64,000 nucleotides of DNA. Origin: Onchidella celtica (Eukaryota; Mollusca; Gastropoda; Systellommatophora; Onchidiidae). The notes beneath the pieces are model-generated. The model saw only the letters and a program-made list of their open reading frames with translations, made no database searches and was not told the DNA's origin. Positions 1 to 11,536 of this stretch are shown piece after piece. How positions within the stretch are numbered: the first letter of the stretch is position 1; every line of letters starts with the position of its first letter. A program made the position numbers and the translations under genes. The DNA lies in contig OZ007580.1 of assembly GCA_963931925.1 (NCBI GenBank), positions 11,106,001 through 11,170,000 of the forward strand, read 5' to 3'.

Positions 1-654
1 CACTCCAGAACGGTACACTGACATAGATCTACAAAATAATGTTACTTGACGGTCTTCTATGATAACAAATTCATTTTCTGCGTGTTATATCTCTCAAGTC
101 ATGATGCTTTTCTGACTGTTTCAAATTCTGAGATGATTGAAACAAAGTGGTTGAAAGTTATTTCGCAGGTGGGAGTAGATCAAATTATTCAACTTATTTC
201 ACATCGAAAGCAAGAATCTAGGTGGTAAATTTATTATAGTTTAGTTGGTTATTTATGTATTTGCACTTTATTTTTATTTTCTTTTTAGAGTCTATTTAGT
301 GTTTCGAAATATTTCAGGTAATAATCTTCTCTGATATTCGAGAGAGCAGAGACCAAATAAAATATTGAGAGGGAGAGCAATTTATTTATCGGCAAAGACA
401 TTGTAGATGGACAACAATACAAAAAATTGGTTTGTGTGTGTGTGTGGGGGGGGGGGGGGAGGGAGGGATAGGAACACCCCCTTTCCAAAAGAAAAATGTT
501 TCTTTTATGTATGTGGCAACTTGATTTCCGGACTCAGCCTTTCAGAAAATGTCACATTGCTGAAATGTCATATTCAAAATGTCACGAGGGCAAACAAAAC
601 AGTAATCGGTAATCCATGACATACGCCTGCAGTTTCTCAAGTTTTGTTACATTG
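1..654. other. No gene recognised
   Basis: AT-rich sequence with a short GT run followed by a G homopolymer near 432-460. The open frames here are short and show no recognisable motif. Confidence 0.6.
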
Positions 655-740
655 AAATAGGATAAGATAACATAAAGACAAGATGAGATAAGTATCACTT
701 TATCATCCCATGAGACAAATTCATTCTCACGCAGCGTTTA
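655..740 (-). mobile_element. 3' end of a non-LTR retroelement with TTATC-rich tail
   Basis: A GATAA-rich stretch is followed by a segment resembling 42540-42580 and 45425-45475 (motif ATCACTTTAT, then CATGAGA and AAATTCATT). Read on the minus strand it ends in TTATC repeats, as expected of a retroelement 3' terminus. Only the terminal part is present. Confidence 0.5.
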
Positions 741-1522
741 GAAGCGTATAGGTAAATATTATTTAGGTGTTATTCCCCAAAGGATAATATAGCCTCATTG
801 TGCTGAAAAGGGATGCGTCCTTCCCTGCCACTCCCCCGATCTTTCCTCTAAAAAAAAAAAAAAGAGAGAAAGAGAATTATTCAATGTGAATATCGCTAGT
901 TGGGTATTAATAAGATAAATGTGTCAGCCAAAGTGAGGGGCTTGGAAAGGTTTTGAGAAAATGAGAGAGAGTGAAAAAAATCTCTCTTACATTCACACGC
1001 CAAGCAATTCTGATGGCAGATTATGATGGGTACATGGGAATTTACATTATAGATCGTTTACGACATAGAATGATTTTTCTTGAAAACCGAATTTGATCTG
1101 GAAAACCGACATAGTTATTATAAGTTAACACTGCATTACTTAGGTATTTATCTTATGTAACTGACTGTATGTCTACTCGCTTTGGAAACAAAATCCCCGC
1201 ACTTGTGAATCCTGCAGTCAGAGAGAGATGAAACAGTTGATCGAAGGGAGTGGAAAGTTTTTTTTAAGCCCATAATTATGTGAATGTTTTATTTGATACA
1301 AAAACTGGTGTGACAGTTCTTCATGAACTATTTGTATGTTGCGTGTTTGAAAGATGTGCTTTCAAATAAAATATGATTCTTTGAAAAGTATGACTTTCGA
1401 TTTGTGACTTGTTCTTGCATTTTAATTTTAGTCAAGAAACGGACGGTTTTTGAGCACTTCGGGTCGGATGTCTTCTGTCTTATTATGGCTCTGCTATATT
1501 CTGTCTGTCGTCTTGCTTTTTC
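741..1522. other. No gene recognised
   Basis: AT-rich DNA with a short poly-A at about 850 and no repeat partner that I noticed in the window. Confidence 0.55.
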
Positions 1523-1526
1523 TTAA

Positions 1527-1727
1527 CGCTGTGTTTTCATGTGTACCGAAACGGAAACGGCAACGGAAACGACAAAAATCCACCATGACGTGAACAGAAA
1601 AACAGCGTTTCTATATGTACGGGAATAGCATTTCAGCACACATGAAAACATTCTTTCTGTTTCACTACTTGACGGATTTTTGGCGATTTCGTTTCGGTTT
1701 CCGTTGCCCCATACATGAAGTCACAGC
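1527..1727. mobile_element. MITE with TTAA target duplication, copy 1
   Basis: A 201-bp element flanked by TTAA at 1523-1526 and 1728-1731. The ends are inverted repeats (left GCTGTGTTTTCATGTGTAC, right with CATGAAGTCACAGC), and the motif ACGGAAACGG and its complement recur inside, giving a nested palindrome. Similar copies lie at 4629-4809 and 27614-27815. TTAA duplication is typical of piggyBac-type transposition, so a non-autonomous piggyBac-like MITE is the likeliest reading. No transposase is present. Confidence 0.75.
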
Positions 1728-1731
1728 TTAA

Positions 1732-2934
1732 CACATAGCTCTGACCATTATCACGACGACGTGGTTCCTCCAAATTCAAACTCTACTTAAACTCGTTTTA
1801 ATGGAAAATTGTCTTCTCATTGTGCGCCGATGATGATATAAGTGATCTGGCTATTTTCTACACTGTCTGATTCTTGGCACAGTGTTATGTCTTCATGTGT
1901 CATGTAGCAGTAAAGGGAAATAATTATTTCATAATAAGAATATTATTATTTGTGTAAGAACAATTCATTTTGCTTAACTGGACATCAGATATTCAGTACG
2001 GATGATGCACTGCCATTTTGCAAATGGAATACTCCATTTTAATGAGAGAGTGTTTTGAAGTTTATTGGTTGTTCTAATTTGGATCATAAGTTCAAAATAA
2101 TGTGAGATAAACCTAAGACTAACACACAGAGCTTGAAAATCAATCCATGAACTTTATGACAATCTGATTTTGCAAATTTTTGTTTTTGTTTAAAGCTTTT
2201 CTTTTTTTCCACATTTAAGATTACATTGAGCTGTTTTTATGACAACCAGCGAGTTCCTGATCATCAGCAAGACAATTCGTTTGAACTTTGGAATTTACAA
2301 GTTCAACGAAGAAGCGATTTCCTTTGTCTGCTAAGGAGTTCAAACAGAAATCTTTATTCTTTCGGCAGTTTCCAAAGCTTAACTGTTTTTCCAAAATCCT
2401 TAAATCAAACCATTTGTATTGAAAAGCAAATTCTGAAAGAAACCAGACAAAAAAAAACAACAACTGTATTGTGTTCAACATACCCAATGCAACCTGTTTG
2501 GTCCGGCAAAAAAAAAAATTAAAAAATCAAACAATGTTTTAACAATTGAAAACGACAAAAGCAACTTATCCAGGCAATTTCTGGGACAAAGTAGCTAAAA
2601 TATTGAAATTGAGGAAAGTTTTCTTCTTATAAATATACGAGTGTGATTATGAACGTTTGAACTGCACCCTAGCTACCCGATTGCTAAAATACAGCACATT
2701 TTTTACAACACTGGGGGAACAATAAAATGATTTGTCGTATGAGTTACAATTACAATGCCAAATAATTATGTCTGAGATCTAGCAGCGGAGAGGGGAGAAG
2801 GTGCCGTAACATCCTAGAAATAAATGGAAGTAGCAGACTTCTCCAACTCCATCATCAGGTAAGATGAATGTACTGGTGATCCCTCACTAAATATATGCAG
2901 TGATCTCCTGCCTATTGCAACCATTAAAGTTGTT
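1732..2934. other. No gene recognised
   Basis: About 1.2 kb of AT-rich DNA. Two overlapping frames of about 90 codons on opposite strands at 2221-2522 have no recognisable domain. A short piece near 2258-2290 resembles 11795-11835. Confidence 0.55.
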
Positions 2935-2942
2935 GGTTCTAT

Positions 2943-3349
2943 CAAAGATACTAGAAAGGATAAGAGACACTCCCTTCTTCGCACCTCTAAAAAATCGTGC
3001 ACATAATTGGCGCGATGATGGGGGGCGGGGCCCATGGCACATAGCATGAAAAGAATGCTTGATATAATGATAGATTTATGATGAGGATTTATGGCAGTGC
3101 TACTGCGACTGAAAAAAAAAAAAAAGCCAGTTTTCCCACAACGATTGAAGTTGTAATTACAAAATAAGTGACGCCAAATCAAGGCCTAAAGCGATAACTG
3201 AACAGTGATCAAAACTCACTATTTTCCCTCTTCGACTTTTAAGATACGGCATATTCATGATCTCCGTGCATTCGCCGCTTGGTGGCGTTGCGAAATCTGT
3301 GGACGCTAAGTGCACTAGCTGTCTCAACTTATTGTGTCTAGTATCTTTT
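2943..3349. mobile_element. MITE with 8-bp target duplication, copy 1
   Basis: A 407-bp element whose ends are inverted repeats (CAAAGATACTAGAAA and TCTAGTATCTTTT). It is flanked by a perfect 8-bp duplication, GGTTCTAT, at 2935-2942 and 3350-3357. A diverged copy in the same orientation lies at 7116-7528. An 8-bp duplication suits hAT-like transposition, though the terminal bases are not a textbook hAT end. It has no coding capacity. Confidence 0.75.
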
Positions 3350-3357
3350 GGTTCTAT

Positions 3358-3688
3358 GCCATGCCAACTCCCAAACAAACAGTATAGTTGCACATAAAGG
3401 CCAGGGAGTATACCGTCTTCTGTAAAAAAAAAAAGCAGATTAACCCAGGACTGCGATTATTAGAGTGAGACACTTTGAAAGACATGAAGGTTTCGCAGAC
3501 ATATCATAAAAACACCTTTTTTTTCTCAGTATCTCAGGTTAGCTTTCTGTGACGTAGGCACGAGAGCGAACTAAATCTTGCGGTCTGAATATTTTTGTTT
3601 CACGAGGATCTCAGGACAAAGCAGATGGTCGTGTATTAAGCCTTTCAATTTATGATTTCATCCATCTACAAGAGGAAAAACAGAAGTT
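3358..3688. other. No feature recognised
   Basis: Short AT-rich spacer between the MITE and the SINE, with A and T homopolymers only. Confidence 0.5.
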
Positions 3689-4203
3689 TGTGTTTAGGTC
3701 TTTATTTTAGAAGGTTCACTGCCCTTGGCATTTACTCCTCACCTTTCATTTTTTTTTGTTTCTGTGTGTTTTTTGTGGTAGAGATTAGTTTGAAATAATT
3801 TTGCTTGGGCAGCAGTCTTGTTCGTCAGGCTCTTCTCGTCTTTTAACTGCCAAGATATCTTTAACGTGCGCAACGTGCACATGGGCCCTCCGAGTAGTTC
3901 GTCCTTATCTCAGAAGTCTAGGTACTCAATCTTACCCTCGATAGGGCCACGGACAGGAAGTTAATAAAGGTAAGCAGAAGCTTGGGGAGAGGCAGGGCAC
4001 TACGATCATGATTCAGAGAAAATGGGAGGCGAATTAAAGTTGTAGTGTCCAGTTAGTGCCCAGAAAAGCGGAGCGGGGGGTGAAAGGAAGAAGAAAGACA
4101 AGTGATCAAGGAGGGGATCGAACCCACGACCACTGCTACGGCACCAACAACCTTGCCAGGAAGAAGAAAGCAAATCGCTTAGCCGATTGGCCACGCCGTC
4201 TCT
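3689..4203 (-). mobile_element. SINE with family core and tail B but a different tRNA head
   Basis: On the minus strand a tRNA-like head (about 4203 down to 4089) has an A-box-like CGTGGCCAATCGGCTAAGC and a B box GGTTCGATCCC. About 120 bp of unrelated sequence follow, then the core shared with the other SINEs here (GAACTACTCGGAGGGCCC, then TTAAAGATATCTTGGCAGTT) and tail B ending near ACCTAAACAC. Other copies use a head starting GGGGAC with TGGTCTAGAG, so this copy shows a module exchange. It is longer (about 515 bp) than the 365-465-bp relatives. Confidence 0.7.
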
Positions 4204-4624
4204 CCAAAAAAAAAAAAATTTAAAATCTTAAAGGAAAAACAGTTTGAAATAATAAATTACGGTTTCTGTCACTGCATAACATGTACACGCGCTCAGTACT
4301 TTAAAAAATCCTTAGCTCACTTAAGTCTGAATTATATGACACTGAAGAGATCGCAGTGTCTGAGCACGACCTTGTTTAAGGATTAAGTCTGTCTGCTCAC
4401 CCACGCGCGAAATGACTTGTGCCCAAGATAGCAGCCTCTTCAATATTCTCTCCCCCTCCAAACACTTAATATCATTATTTAATATTTCGCCCACGCAACT
4501 TTGGACAGCAGGGAAGAAATCTGAGTTGGCGGGAATTCGCCTCAAGCTGTTGCTAAACCTGGCCACTCAAACTTGTCAGTTGTGGGTGGACATAACAGAC
4601 TGAATCTGATACCATTTCCCACCC
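4204..4624. other. No gene recognised
   Basis: A spacer with overlapping short frames on both strands (4321-4603) and no detectable motif. Confidence 0.5.
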
Positions 4625-4628
4625 TTAA

Positions 4629-4809
4629 GCTGTGTTTTCGTGCGTACGGAAACGGAAAAGTCAAAAATCCATCTAGTAGTAAAAACAAAGAATATTTCCA
4701 TGTGTACGGAAACGGCGTCCCAATACAAGTGAAAGTATTCTTTCTATTTCACTACTTGAAGGCTCTTTGACGTCCCTTAGCCGTTTAATAGTGCACATGA
4801 AAACCCGGC
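4629..4809. mobile_element. MITE with TTAA target duplication, copy 2
   Basis: A 181-bp copy flanked by TTAA at 4625-4628 and 4810-4813. The left end GCTGTGTTTTCGTGCGTAC and right end ATGAAAACCCGGC are inverted repeats. The central GTGTACGGAAACGG motif matches the copy at 1527-1727. Confidence 0.75.
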
Positions 4810-5047
4810 TTAAGACGCTAAACCCACTGGACAACTCAGACACTTAACTGAAGGCGGCCATTAAATGGAACACCTTGATGGACGGGCCAAGTTCCGAGAA
4901 CCCAAGTCTGGAACTCGCATTCGATGAGTATCTGATTCTGCATTTGCGATAATTTGTGACGATTTCTTTATTTGTTTAACCAAGTGTTCATCCGCAGATA
5001 CTTGGTGTAGTTATGTTTAATTTAGAGCAATTTCTGTACAATTAAAG

Positions 5048-5121
5048 AGGGTCCACAGTAGCGTAGTGATTAGCATCTTCAAATGTCAACGGGAGGCCGT
5101 GGTTCAATTCTCAGCCGGGTA
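5048..5121 (+). mobile_element. tRNA-like SINE head or tRNA relic
   Basis: An A-box-like TAGCGTAGTGATTAGCAT and, about 40 bp downstream, a B-box-like GGTTCAATTC have normal tRNA spacing. The 5' and 3' ends do not pair into an acceptor stem, so this is not a functional tRNA. A tRNA-derived SINE head of another family is likelier; no core or tail of the main SINE family follows. Confidence 0.45.
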
Positions 5122-5326
5122 GTTTTCTTTTTGATAAGTCTTTTTATTAGGAATCAATCTGTTCACTTTTTTTTTTTATCCAACAACAATAATAGAGAAT
5201 AGATTCAGTTTTCTTGTTTTAGAAATTAGACAACACCAAAAACTGGCGGATACACCTGGCCGATATTGCTGGCGGATAAACCCGGGTAGTATCCGCCGAT
5301 AATGTTGGCGAATAATGGCGGCCCTT

Positions 5327-5667
5327 TGTCAAGAACAGATTTAATTCATAAATGTTTCCACTGACTAAATTTTTGTGAGAGAGCAGTGGGTAATTTTTGC
5401 AAACGTAATTGTTGTGCGGGCCAGCGTGACTTGGTCTCGTGGACCATTTGTTTTGAACAATTTTTTTTTATAATGGATAGACAGGGGGTGGGGGATGTGT
5501 CAAGAACAGATTTAATTCATAAATGTTTCCACTGACTAAATTTTTGTGAGAGAGCAGTGGGTAATTTTTGCAAACGTAATTGTTGTGCGGGCCAGCGTGA
5601 CTTGGTCTCGTGGACAATTTGTTTTGAAAAGTTTTTTTTTATAATGGATAGACAGAGGGTGGGGGGA
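5327..5667 (+). repeat. Tandem duplication, 171-bp unit x2
   Basis: Two nearly identical units start at 5327 and 5498, each opening TGTCAAGAACAGATTTAATT and ending in a T run plus ATAATGGATAGACAG and a G-rich stretch. The few differences suggest a fairly recent duplication. Confidence 0.85.
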
Positions 5668-6794
5668 AGGATAGACGGACAGCGTGGGTGTGCATGGCTG
5701 AGCTGGAGGTGGTTGCACCAATCACAATCCAGGAATTAGACGGTAAGCTGCAGATGCAGACCAGTATTTAGGGCCGTGCAGAGCTTGGTTCTGGGCCACA
5801 TGTGGACAGTCCATTTGCGAGGTGGTCGGCGATAGTCCTCAGCCAGATGAGAGACATAGAGACGCAGTTGAGCAGTACATTGTGAGGAGCCTGATTTAAA
5901 GCTCCAGAGCCTAAGCTACTTGGTTTGATATAAACCCACAGCGTTTACATCCAGCGCTCTCACTCCCAGTGAGGGCCTCATGGTGAGAGTCCATACTAAT
6001 TTGTAATGATGAAAGTGAACCGTTCTACTTACTTTTGAAGACAGTTTCAGAGCTACCGCCAGACAACGCATGGTTGTACAAGCATTCTCCATGGCGTGTC
6101 TAGAGGAAATGTCCATATCATAACATGTCTCATTGAATTAATACAATTTAAACTGTTATATCCGTCGCCACGTGCGCGGATTCTATTTGGCATATAACTC
6201 ATATGACCTGCAAGTAGTTAGATTGAATACGTTAGTCTTTATAGAAAGCTGTAGTTTCATTAGTTAGATTCAGTTGCCTTTGAATTGATATTTATATTTA
6301 TAATTATATTTGTTACATTAATTCCTGTAATTAAACTGCCCTACAGTTCTGCTAAAAATCAAAGCAATTGATTTATTTAGTTTTTAGAGTGCAAGTATTT
6401 TTTTTTGTGTGTTCGTCGATTGTGGGAGCGGACCTCGAAAGACTGTCAGTCGAAATATCCCCATCTAACCCACATCGCGACACCCTTGTTTAATTTTCGT
6501 TTTATACTGTTACATTTCTTGAGGGGGGAGGGGGGAGCTGATGAAAAGAAAAAAAAAAAGCTTGATTTGTCTTTCTTTTTTAATGTTTCGATGTTTTGTT
6601 TTGTTTCTGTATTATTTCTTACCCAAGGCTTTGCAACACGCACTTGTTTTTTGTTGTTTTTTTTGGCCACATTTTGGTGTTAAATGGAACAGACAGGCCC
6701 ATCGTTTTTATAGTTTAAATTGTCGTACATGCAGCCACAACAATTGTCGTACATGCAGGAAAGACTTACCCAGCATAATTTATTGTCTAACTTG
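5668..6794. other. No gene recognised
   Basis: About 1.1 kb of non-repetitive AT-rich DNA. Short frames at 5916-6116 and 6405-6795 lack recognisable domains and run through A, T and G homopolymers. Confidence 0.5.
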
Positions 6795-6985
6795 ACTTGA
6801 CTTAAACCCTTGGACCCCGAGTGGGGCATAGATCGTCCACCAAGGTCCTCCACCTTGCTCTGTCCTGGGCTGCGGCCTCAATCTGGCCCCACGAGAGCCC
6901 CAGCATTTTTGTCTCGCTTGTAGTTGATCTTTGCCATGTTGTCTTAGGACACCCGCGATTCCGTTTGCCTCGGGGGTTCCATAAT
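6795..6985 (-). mobile_element. LINE 3' end fragment (C-terminus plus short 3' tail)
   Basis: Read on the minus strand, the sequence encodes a frame with DRARWRTLVDDLCPTRGPRV followed by a stop and a short tail ending in a TCAAG repeat. This is a familiar C-terminus of LINE ORF2 proteins, seen again at 60948-61050; its upstream part is shared with 63240-63343. The upstream part is not in one clean frame, so the fragment is decayed. Confidence 0.65.
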
Positions 6986-7115
6986 TGTCTAAAACTTGGG
7001 ATATTTGAGGCTAGCTAACAAAGTGTAATATTTTCCTGATGCGACACAATCAACACGTCCAGCAAGAACAACCGTCGGGGTGGGTTTGTAGCCTTAGAGA
7101 TGATGATGATAATAC

Positions 7116-7528
7116 CAAAGATACTAGAAATAATGTATCAAAGACAAGACACTCCCTTCATCGCATCCCTAAAAATATCGTACACACAGTTTGCGCGCTG
7201 ATCGGGGACAGTGCCCATGGTGCACAGCAAGAACAGAATGCTTGATACAATGGTAAATTAATAATGCTGATTTGTTACAGTGCTACTGCGACACAAGAAA
7301 TTAAAATAGCCAGAGTTTTTCCCACAGAGATGCAGTTAAAATACAACGCAAGTGACGTCAATCAAGACCTACAGTATGAACAGTGGACAAAATTCAGTAT
7401 TTTCCCTGTTTAGCTTTGTAAAATACTGCATTGTTCATTACTTCGGCACATTCGCCACTAGGCGGCAGTTTGAAATCTGTGCACGCTAAAAGCTCTAGCC
7501 GTCTCATCTCATTGTTTCTAGTATCTTT
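7116..7528. mobile_element. MITE with 8-bp target duplication, copy 2
   Basis: A 413-bp relative of 2943-3349. The ends CAAAGATACTAGAAA and TTTCTAGTATCTTT are inverted repeats, flanked by GATAATAC (7108-7115) and GATAATAT (7529-7536), a 7-of-8 match. Shared internal blocks include AGACACTCCCTTC, GCCCATGG and AGTGCTACTGCGAC. It is clearly diverged from copy 1, so the family is not young. Confidence 0.7.
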
Positions 7529-7894
7529 GATAATATTGACATATTCTCGGTTTTCCTCTAAAGTACCTGCAATTTTGGGGAGCTTCTTAAATCTTATAAA
7601 TCATGAAAATTTTCATGTTTTGCTCCATTGATCAGACAGTATGTAGAGTCGAAATTCAAACGGCCAAGTGCAAAGTTCATACTTTGGAGAAAAAAAAATT
7701 ATCTTCTTTTTGTGGCTGTGGCCAATTAAAACAAGTTCCTGTGATTTTCACCTGCGTTATTTTAAGACACTTTGGTGCCTTCACCTTTCTATTATTTCGA
7801 AGCGAATATCACTTTCTGCTTCCTGAAGGGTCGCTTATCTCAGGTTAGGTTAAGTCACTAAGTTCATTTTGACTTTCGATTTCTCATAATTTAT

Positions 7895-8359
7895 TTTTGT
7901 ATTTTTGTATACTTTCTCAATACCATTTGGGAAATTTGCCTTTGTGCCATTGCAGCCCAGATACAACTGCAGCAGGCACGTCGTCGCCATGGTGCAACGC
8001 CGGTCGGGGGATATTTTGGGCGGGGGGGGGGGGGGGGAGAGATGAGAGGGGAAGGGGGAGGGAGGAATAGTACGAATGAATTTTATTTAATTTCCCCGGG
8101 CAGCGGCCTGTCCGGCCTGCTCTTTTCGATTTCCAACTGCCAAGTTATCTTTAATGTGGTCAATGTGCACACGGGCTCTCCAAATTTTTTCGTCCTTATC
8201 CGAGAAGACTAGGTACTCCATCCAACCCCCCAATAGGATCAGGGACACGAAAATATTAGAAAAATCCCAAACTTCCAACATGCCTGCACCGGCCGGGTTT
8301 TGAACCCGTGAGCCTTGGCACGAGAGGCGAGCACCTTGCCTCTAGACCACCTTGTCCCC
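7895..8359 (-). mobile_element. SINE copy, tail A, nearly full length
   Basis: On the minus strand: head GGGGACAAGGTGGTCTAGAG (A box), a B-box region near TTCAAAACCC, the core with TCTCGGATAAGGACGAAAAA, the GGCAGCGGCC block (complement), a G/C homopolymer stretch, and tail A with CCAAATGG and a TACAAAAATACA-type 3' end. AATTTAT at 7888-7894 and 8360-8366 is a plausible 7-bp target duplication. It is a non-coding Pol III-type element moved in trans by a LINE. Confidence 0.8.
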
Positions 8360-8539
8360 AATTTATGTTCATATCAAAAACTCAAGACATTAAAACGAGT
8401 GGAAAATCTCCTGAACTTTTAAGAGAAGAGCAAGAGGAGAGGAATAAACTTGCGTCTTCTGATTTGCCACGTTTTTACTGTACTATTATTTTGGTTTCGC
8501 AGGACTTACCCGCAATTCTCTGAGACTTATCACAAACAG

Positions 8540-8757
8540 TTAACCCTTTGAATACTGAAACAGCATTGCTATTAACCCTTTACCGCTCCGTCAGCTATAT
8601 GTTTAGTTCGTCCATTACTTGCTTTTAGATACAGATCAAAGCCTGATTTAGATTCATATTTACCATTCACAACAAATGAAATAAATGGTTTTTTTTTTTT
8701 ATATAAACTGGATTTGGGGAAATCTAGCTTTCACGGGGTCAGTTGTCAAAGAGTTAG
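8540..8757. mobile_element. Palindromic MITE-like element, copy 1
   Basis: The left end TTAACCCTTTGAATACTGA and right end CAAAGAGTTAG form an imperfect inverted repeat, with a second internal TTAACCCTTTACC. The copy at 38297-38508 is in reverse orientation and shares the block around GATTTAGATTCATATTTACC. No coding capacity; target duplication not resolved. Confidence 0.55.
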
Positions 8758-8826
8758 GAGTCATATAGACAATAACAGCTGTGACACAAGGAAAACACAC
8801 AAAATTTGACACACTGGTGAGCTAGT

Positions 8827-10014
8827 TGTTACGAGTTGGGTATTAAGGAATTATAGGAGTTACGACTGCATTTAAAAATCGAGAGGTTTTTAGGAATTAC
8901 TCATTCATACCATGCCACATACTAATAACAATCTGAATGGTTTTTATCGAGACCTGCAGGGCCACAAATTTATTTACTTATTCTTCCCTAACAATTTCGT
9001 CTAGCTCTTACATACTAAAAAGACAACATCAGCAGCATCAAATGAAAATTCAATAATATGTCACTAGAAGTCTCCTCTAGATTCCTAAAAGATTATATCA
9101 TTCTGTCTCACTCACAATTTAAGTATTACTTATCTATTTCTCAGATATAGTCTGCCTACTATCTAACAAATAATATTCTGATGTCTCAGACGACAATGTT
9201 ATCTCATTTATTTGTGCCTACCGCTTATAATGGATCAAACTCGTCAATACAAACTGACGTAGTTAAGTTAGATCTAGATCTGCTCTAGGATGGGCTGGCA
9301 ATCCCCAGCCTCATCCAGACACATCAATTTCAATTTACAAATGTGTATGCCAGACATTCATGCTAGATCTAGTTGCAAGCTAATATACATGGAAGTCTTG
9401 CATTCTTCGGTAGCACTCCTACTGGAAAATTAAGGTCAGCTTCACGTTCATTGTTGAATCAATAGGCAGACACTTACACTTGGTCCCTGATCAGAAATCA
9501 GGGAACCGTAGATAACAGCAGTGGACAATTCTCACAAACAGCATATGGTCTCATTTCAGTGTCTATAAAGGACATAGACATGAATATAACAGTCTTCTGA
9601 TTCTTCTGGCAGAATCCCGCCGACCGCCTGCACAGATGGATATTTCTGCATGGAGTGTTCAAACATAAGAATGGCCACGCTTATATACTGTGCGGCCGGC
9701 TGCAAATTAACATGTCAAAACCCTTCCTAAAGTCTCTAAACCCTCTACGTTTTATGTACGAATTTACTATCTCCCTTTTCTCACCCCTGTTAGAGTTCAT
9801 CAAAATCACGGGGTCGAGAACTGTACCGTCACTGCTAACTTATCCATTTATTCTATCTTGCCCCACTTTCTTTCCATCTCTAAGAAAAAGCGTTACAAAA
9901 ACAAACTGTTCACGAAAACAGTTCAAGGACATTTCCGCTGGTTAAAATCAACGAAACCGTGACAAAAAAAACAAGTCGTGACCCAGCACGACAATTACAA
10001 GACCAACCCTGACA
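8827..10014 (+). mobile_element. Solo LTR of an LTR retrotransposon (fossil)
   Basis: A 1188-bp sequence with TG...CA ends (TGTTACGAG at the start, TGACA at the end), flanked by the perfect 5-bp duplication CTAGT at 8822-8826 and 10015-10019. A TATA-like TTATATAC lies near 9682. The same sequence recurs in reverse orientation at 19509-20715 with a different duplication, so the two are independent insertions. No internal region adjoins, as expected after LTR-LTR recombination. A 5-bp duplication fits Gypsy, Copia or BEL/Pao; the family cannot be settled without coding sequence. Several per cent difference between the copies by eye suggests moderate age. Confidence 0.85.
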
Positions 10015-10082
10015 CTAGTGATAAACATAACAACATGACTCCAAGAAATAATATTTCTTCCCCATTTTATACCCTATTTTTT

Positions 10083-11536
10083 GTGTCTCTCTCTGTCTGT
10101 CTGTCTCTCTCCGTCTTTCTCTCTCAAATATGTAGACACATACACACCTTTATGCTCCCCTCATTTTCCCTCTCGCATTCTCTCTTTCTTGTCATTTTTC
10201 TCTTTTTTCTTCACTTGCTAGTTTCTCTTTCCCGTATCGTACATTTCTTTTCCCCAATGCTTTTCACATTTCTTCAAACCTTCCATCTGTCTGTCTGTCT
10301 GTCTGTCTGTCTCCCTTTCTCTCTCTGTGTCAGTCTGTCTTTCTCTCTCTGCGTCTGGCTGTCTTATTCTCTCTGTCTGTCTGTCTGCTTTTCTCTCTCT
10401 GTCTGTCTGTCTTTCTCTCTCCGTGTCTGTCTGTCTTTCTCTCTCAGTGTCTGTCTATCTTTCTCTCTCATTGTCTGTCTGTCTTCCTCTATCTGTTTGT
10501 CTGTCTTTCTCTCTCTGTGTCTGTCTGTCTTTCTCTCTGTGTCTGTCTCTCTCTCTCTCTGTGTCTGTCTGTCTTTCTCTCTTTGTCTGTCTTTCTCTCT
10601 GTGTGTCTGTCCATCTGTCTACCTCTCTGTCTGTCTGTCTTTCTATCTCGTGTCTGTCTGTCTATCTCTCTTTTTCTGTCTTTCTCTCTCTGTGTTTGTC
10701 TGTCTTTCTCTCTTTGTCTGTCTTTCTCTCTCTGTGTCTGTCCATCTGTCTACCTCTGTCTGTCTGTCTTTCTATCTGTCTGTCTCCCTTTCTCTCTCTG
10801 TGTCTGTCTGTCTACCTCTGTATCTGTCAGTCTATCTGTCTACCTCTGTGTCTGTCTGTCTATCTGTCTACCTCTGTATCTGTCAGTCTATCTGTCTACC
10901 TCTGTGTCAGTCAGACTATCTGTCTACCTCTGTATCTGTCTGTCTATCTATCTACCTCTGTATCTGTTTGTCTATCTGTCTACCTCTGTGTCTGTCTGTC
11001 TATCTGTCTACCTCTGTATCTGTCTGTCTATCTATCTACCTCTGTATCTGTTTGTCTATCTGGCTACCTCTGTATCTGTCAGTCTATCTGTCTACCTCTG
11101 TATCTGTCTGTCTATCTGTCTACCTCTGTGTCTGTTTGTCTATCTGGCTACCTCTGTATCTGTTTGTCTATCTGTCTACCTCTGTGTCTGTTTGTCTATC
11201 TGTCTACCTCTGTGTCTGTTTGTCTATCTGTCTACCTCTGTGTCTGTCTGTCTATCTGTCTACCTCTGTGCCTGGCTGTCTATTTGTCTATCTCTTTGTC
11301 TGTCTCTCTTTCTATCTTTCTACCTCAGTGTCTGTCTATCTATCTTTCTACCTGTGTCTATCTGTCTATCTGTCTACCTCAGTGTCTGTCTGTCTATCTT
11401 TCTACCTGTGTCTGTCTATCTGTCTACTTCTGTGTCTGTCTATTTGTCTATCTATGTCTGTCTGTTTGTCTGTCTACCTCTGTGTCTGTCTGTCTGTCTA
11501 TCTGTCTACCTCTCCTTCTCTCCCCTCTCGCAGTCT
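10083..11536 (+). repeat. CTGT/TCTG low-complexity array with 28-bp minisatellite
   Basis: About 1.45 kb of pyrimidine-rich repeat. From about 10740 to 11300 it settles into a 28-bp unit containing TCTATCTGTCTACCTCTG (CCTCTG at 10815, 10843 and 10871). Because 28 is not a multiple of 3 and the motif lacks stops, all three plus-strand frames stay open for 354 to 554 codons, giving Ser/Leu/Cys/Val-rich strings. These frames are not evidence for a protein. Confidence 0.9.
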
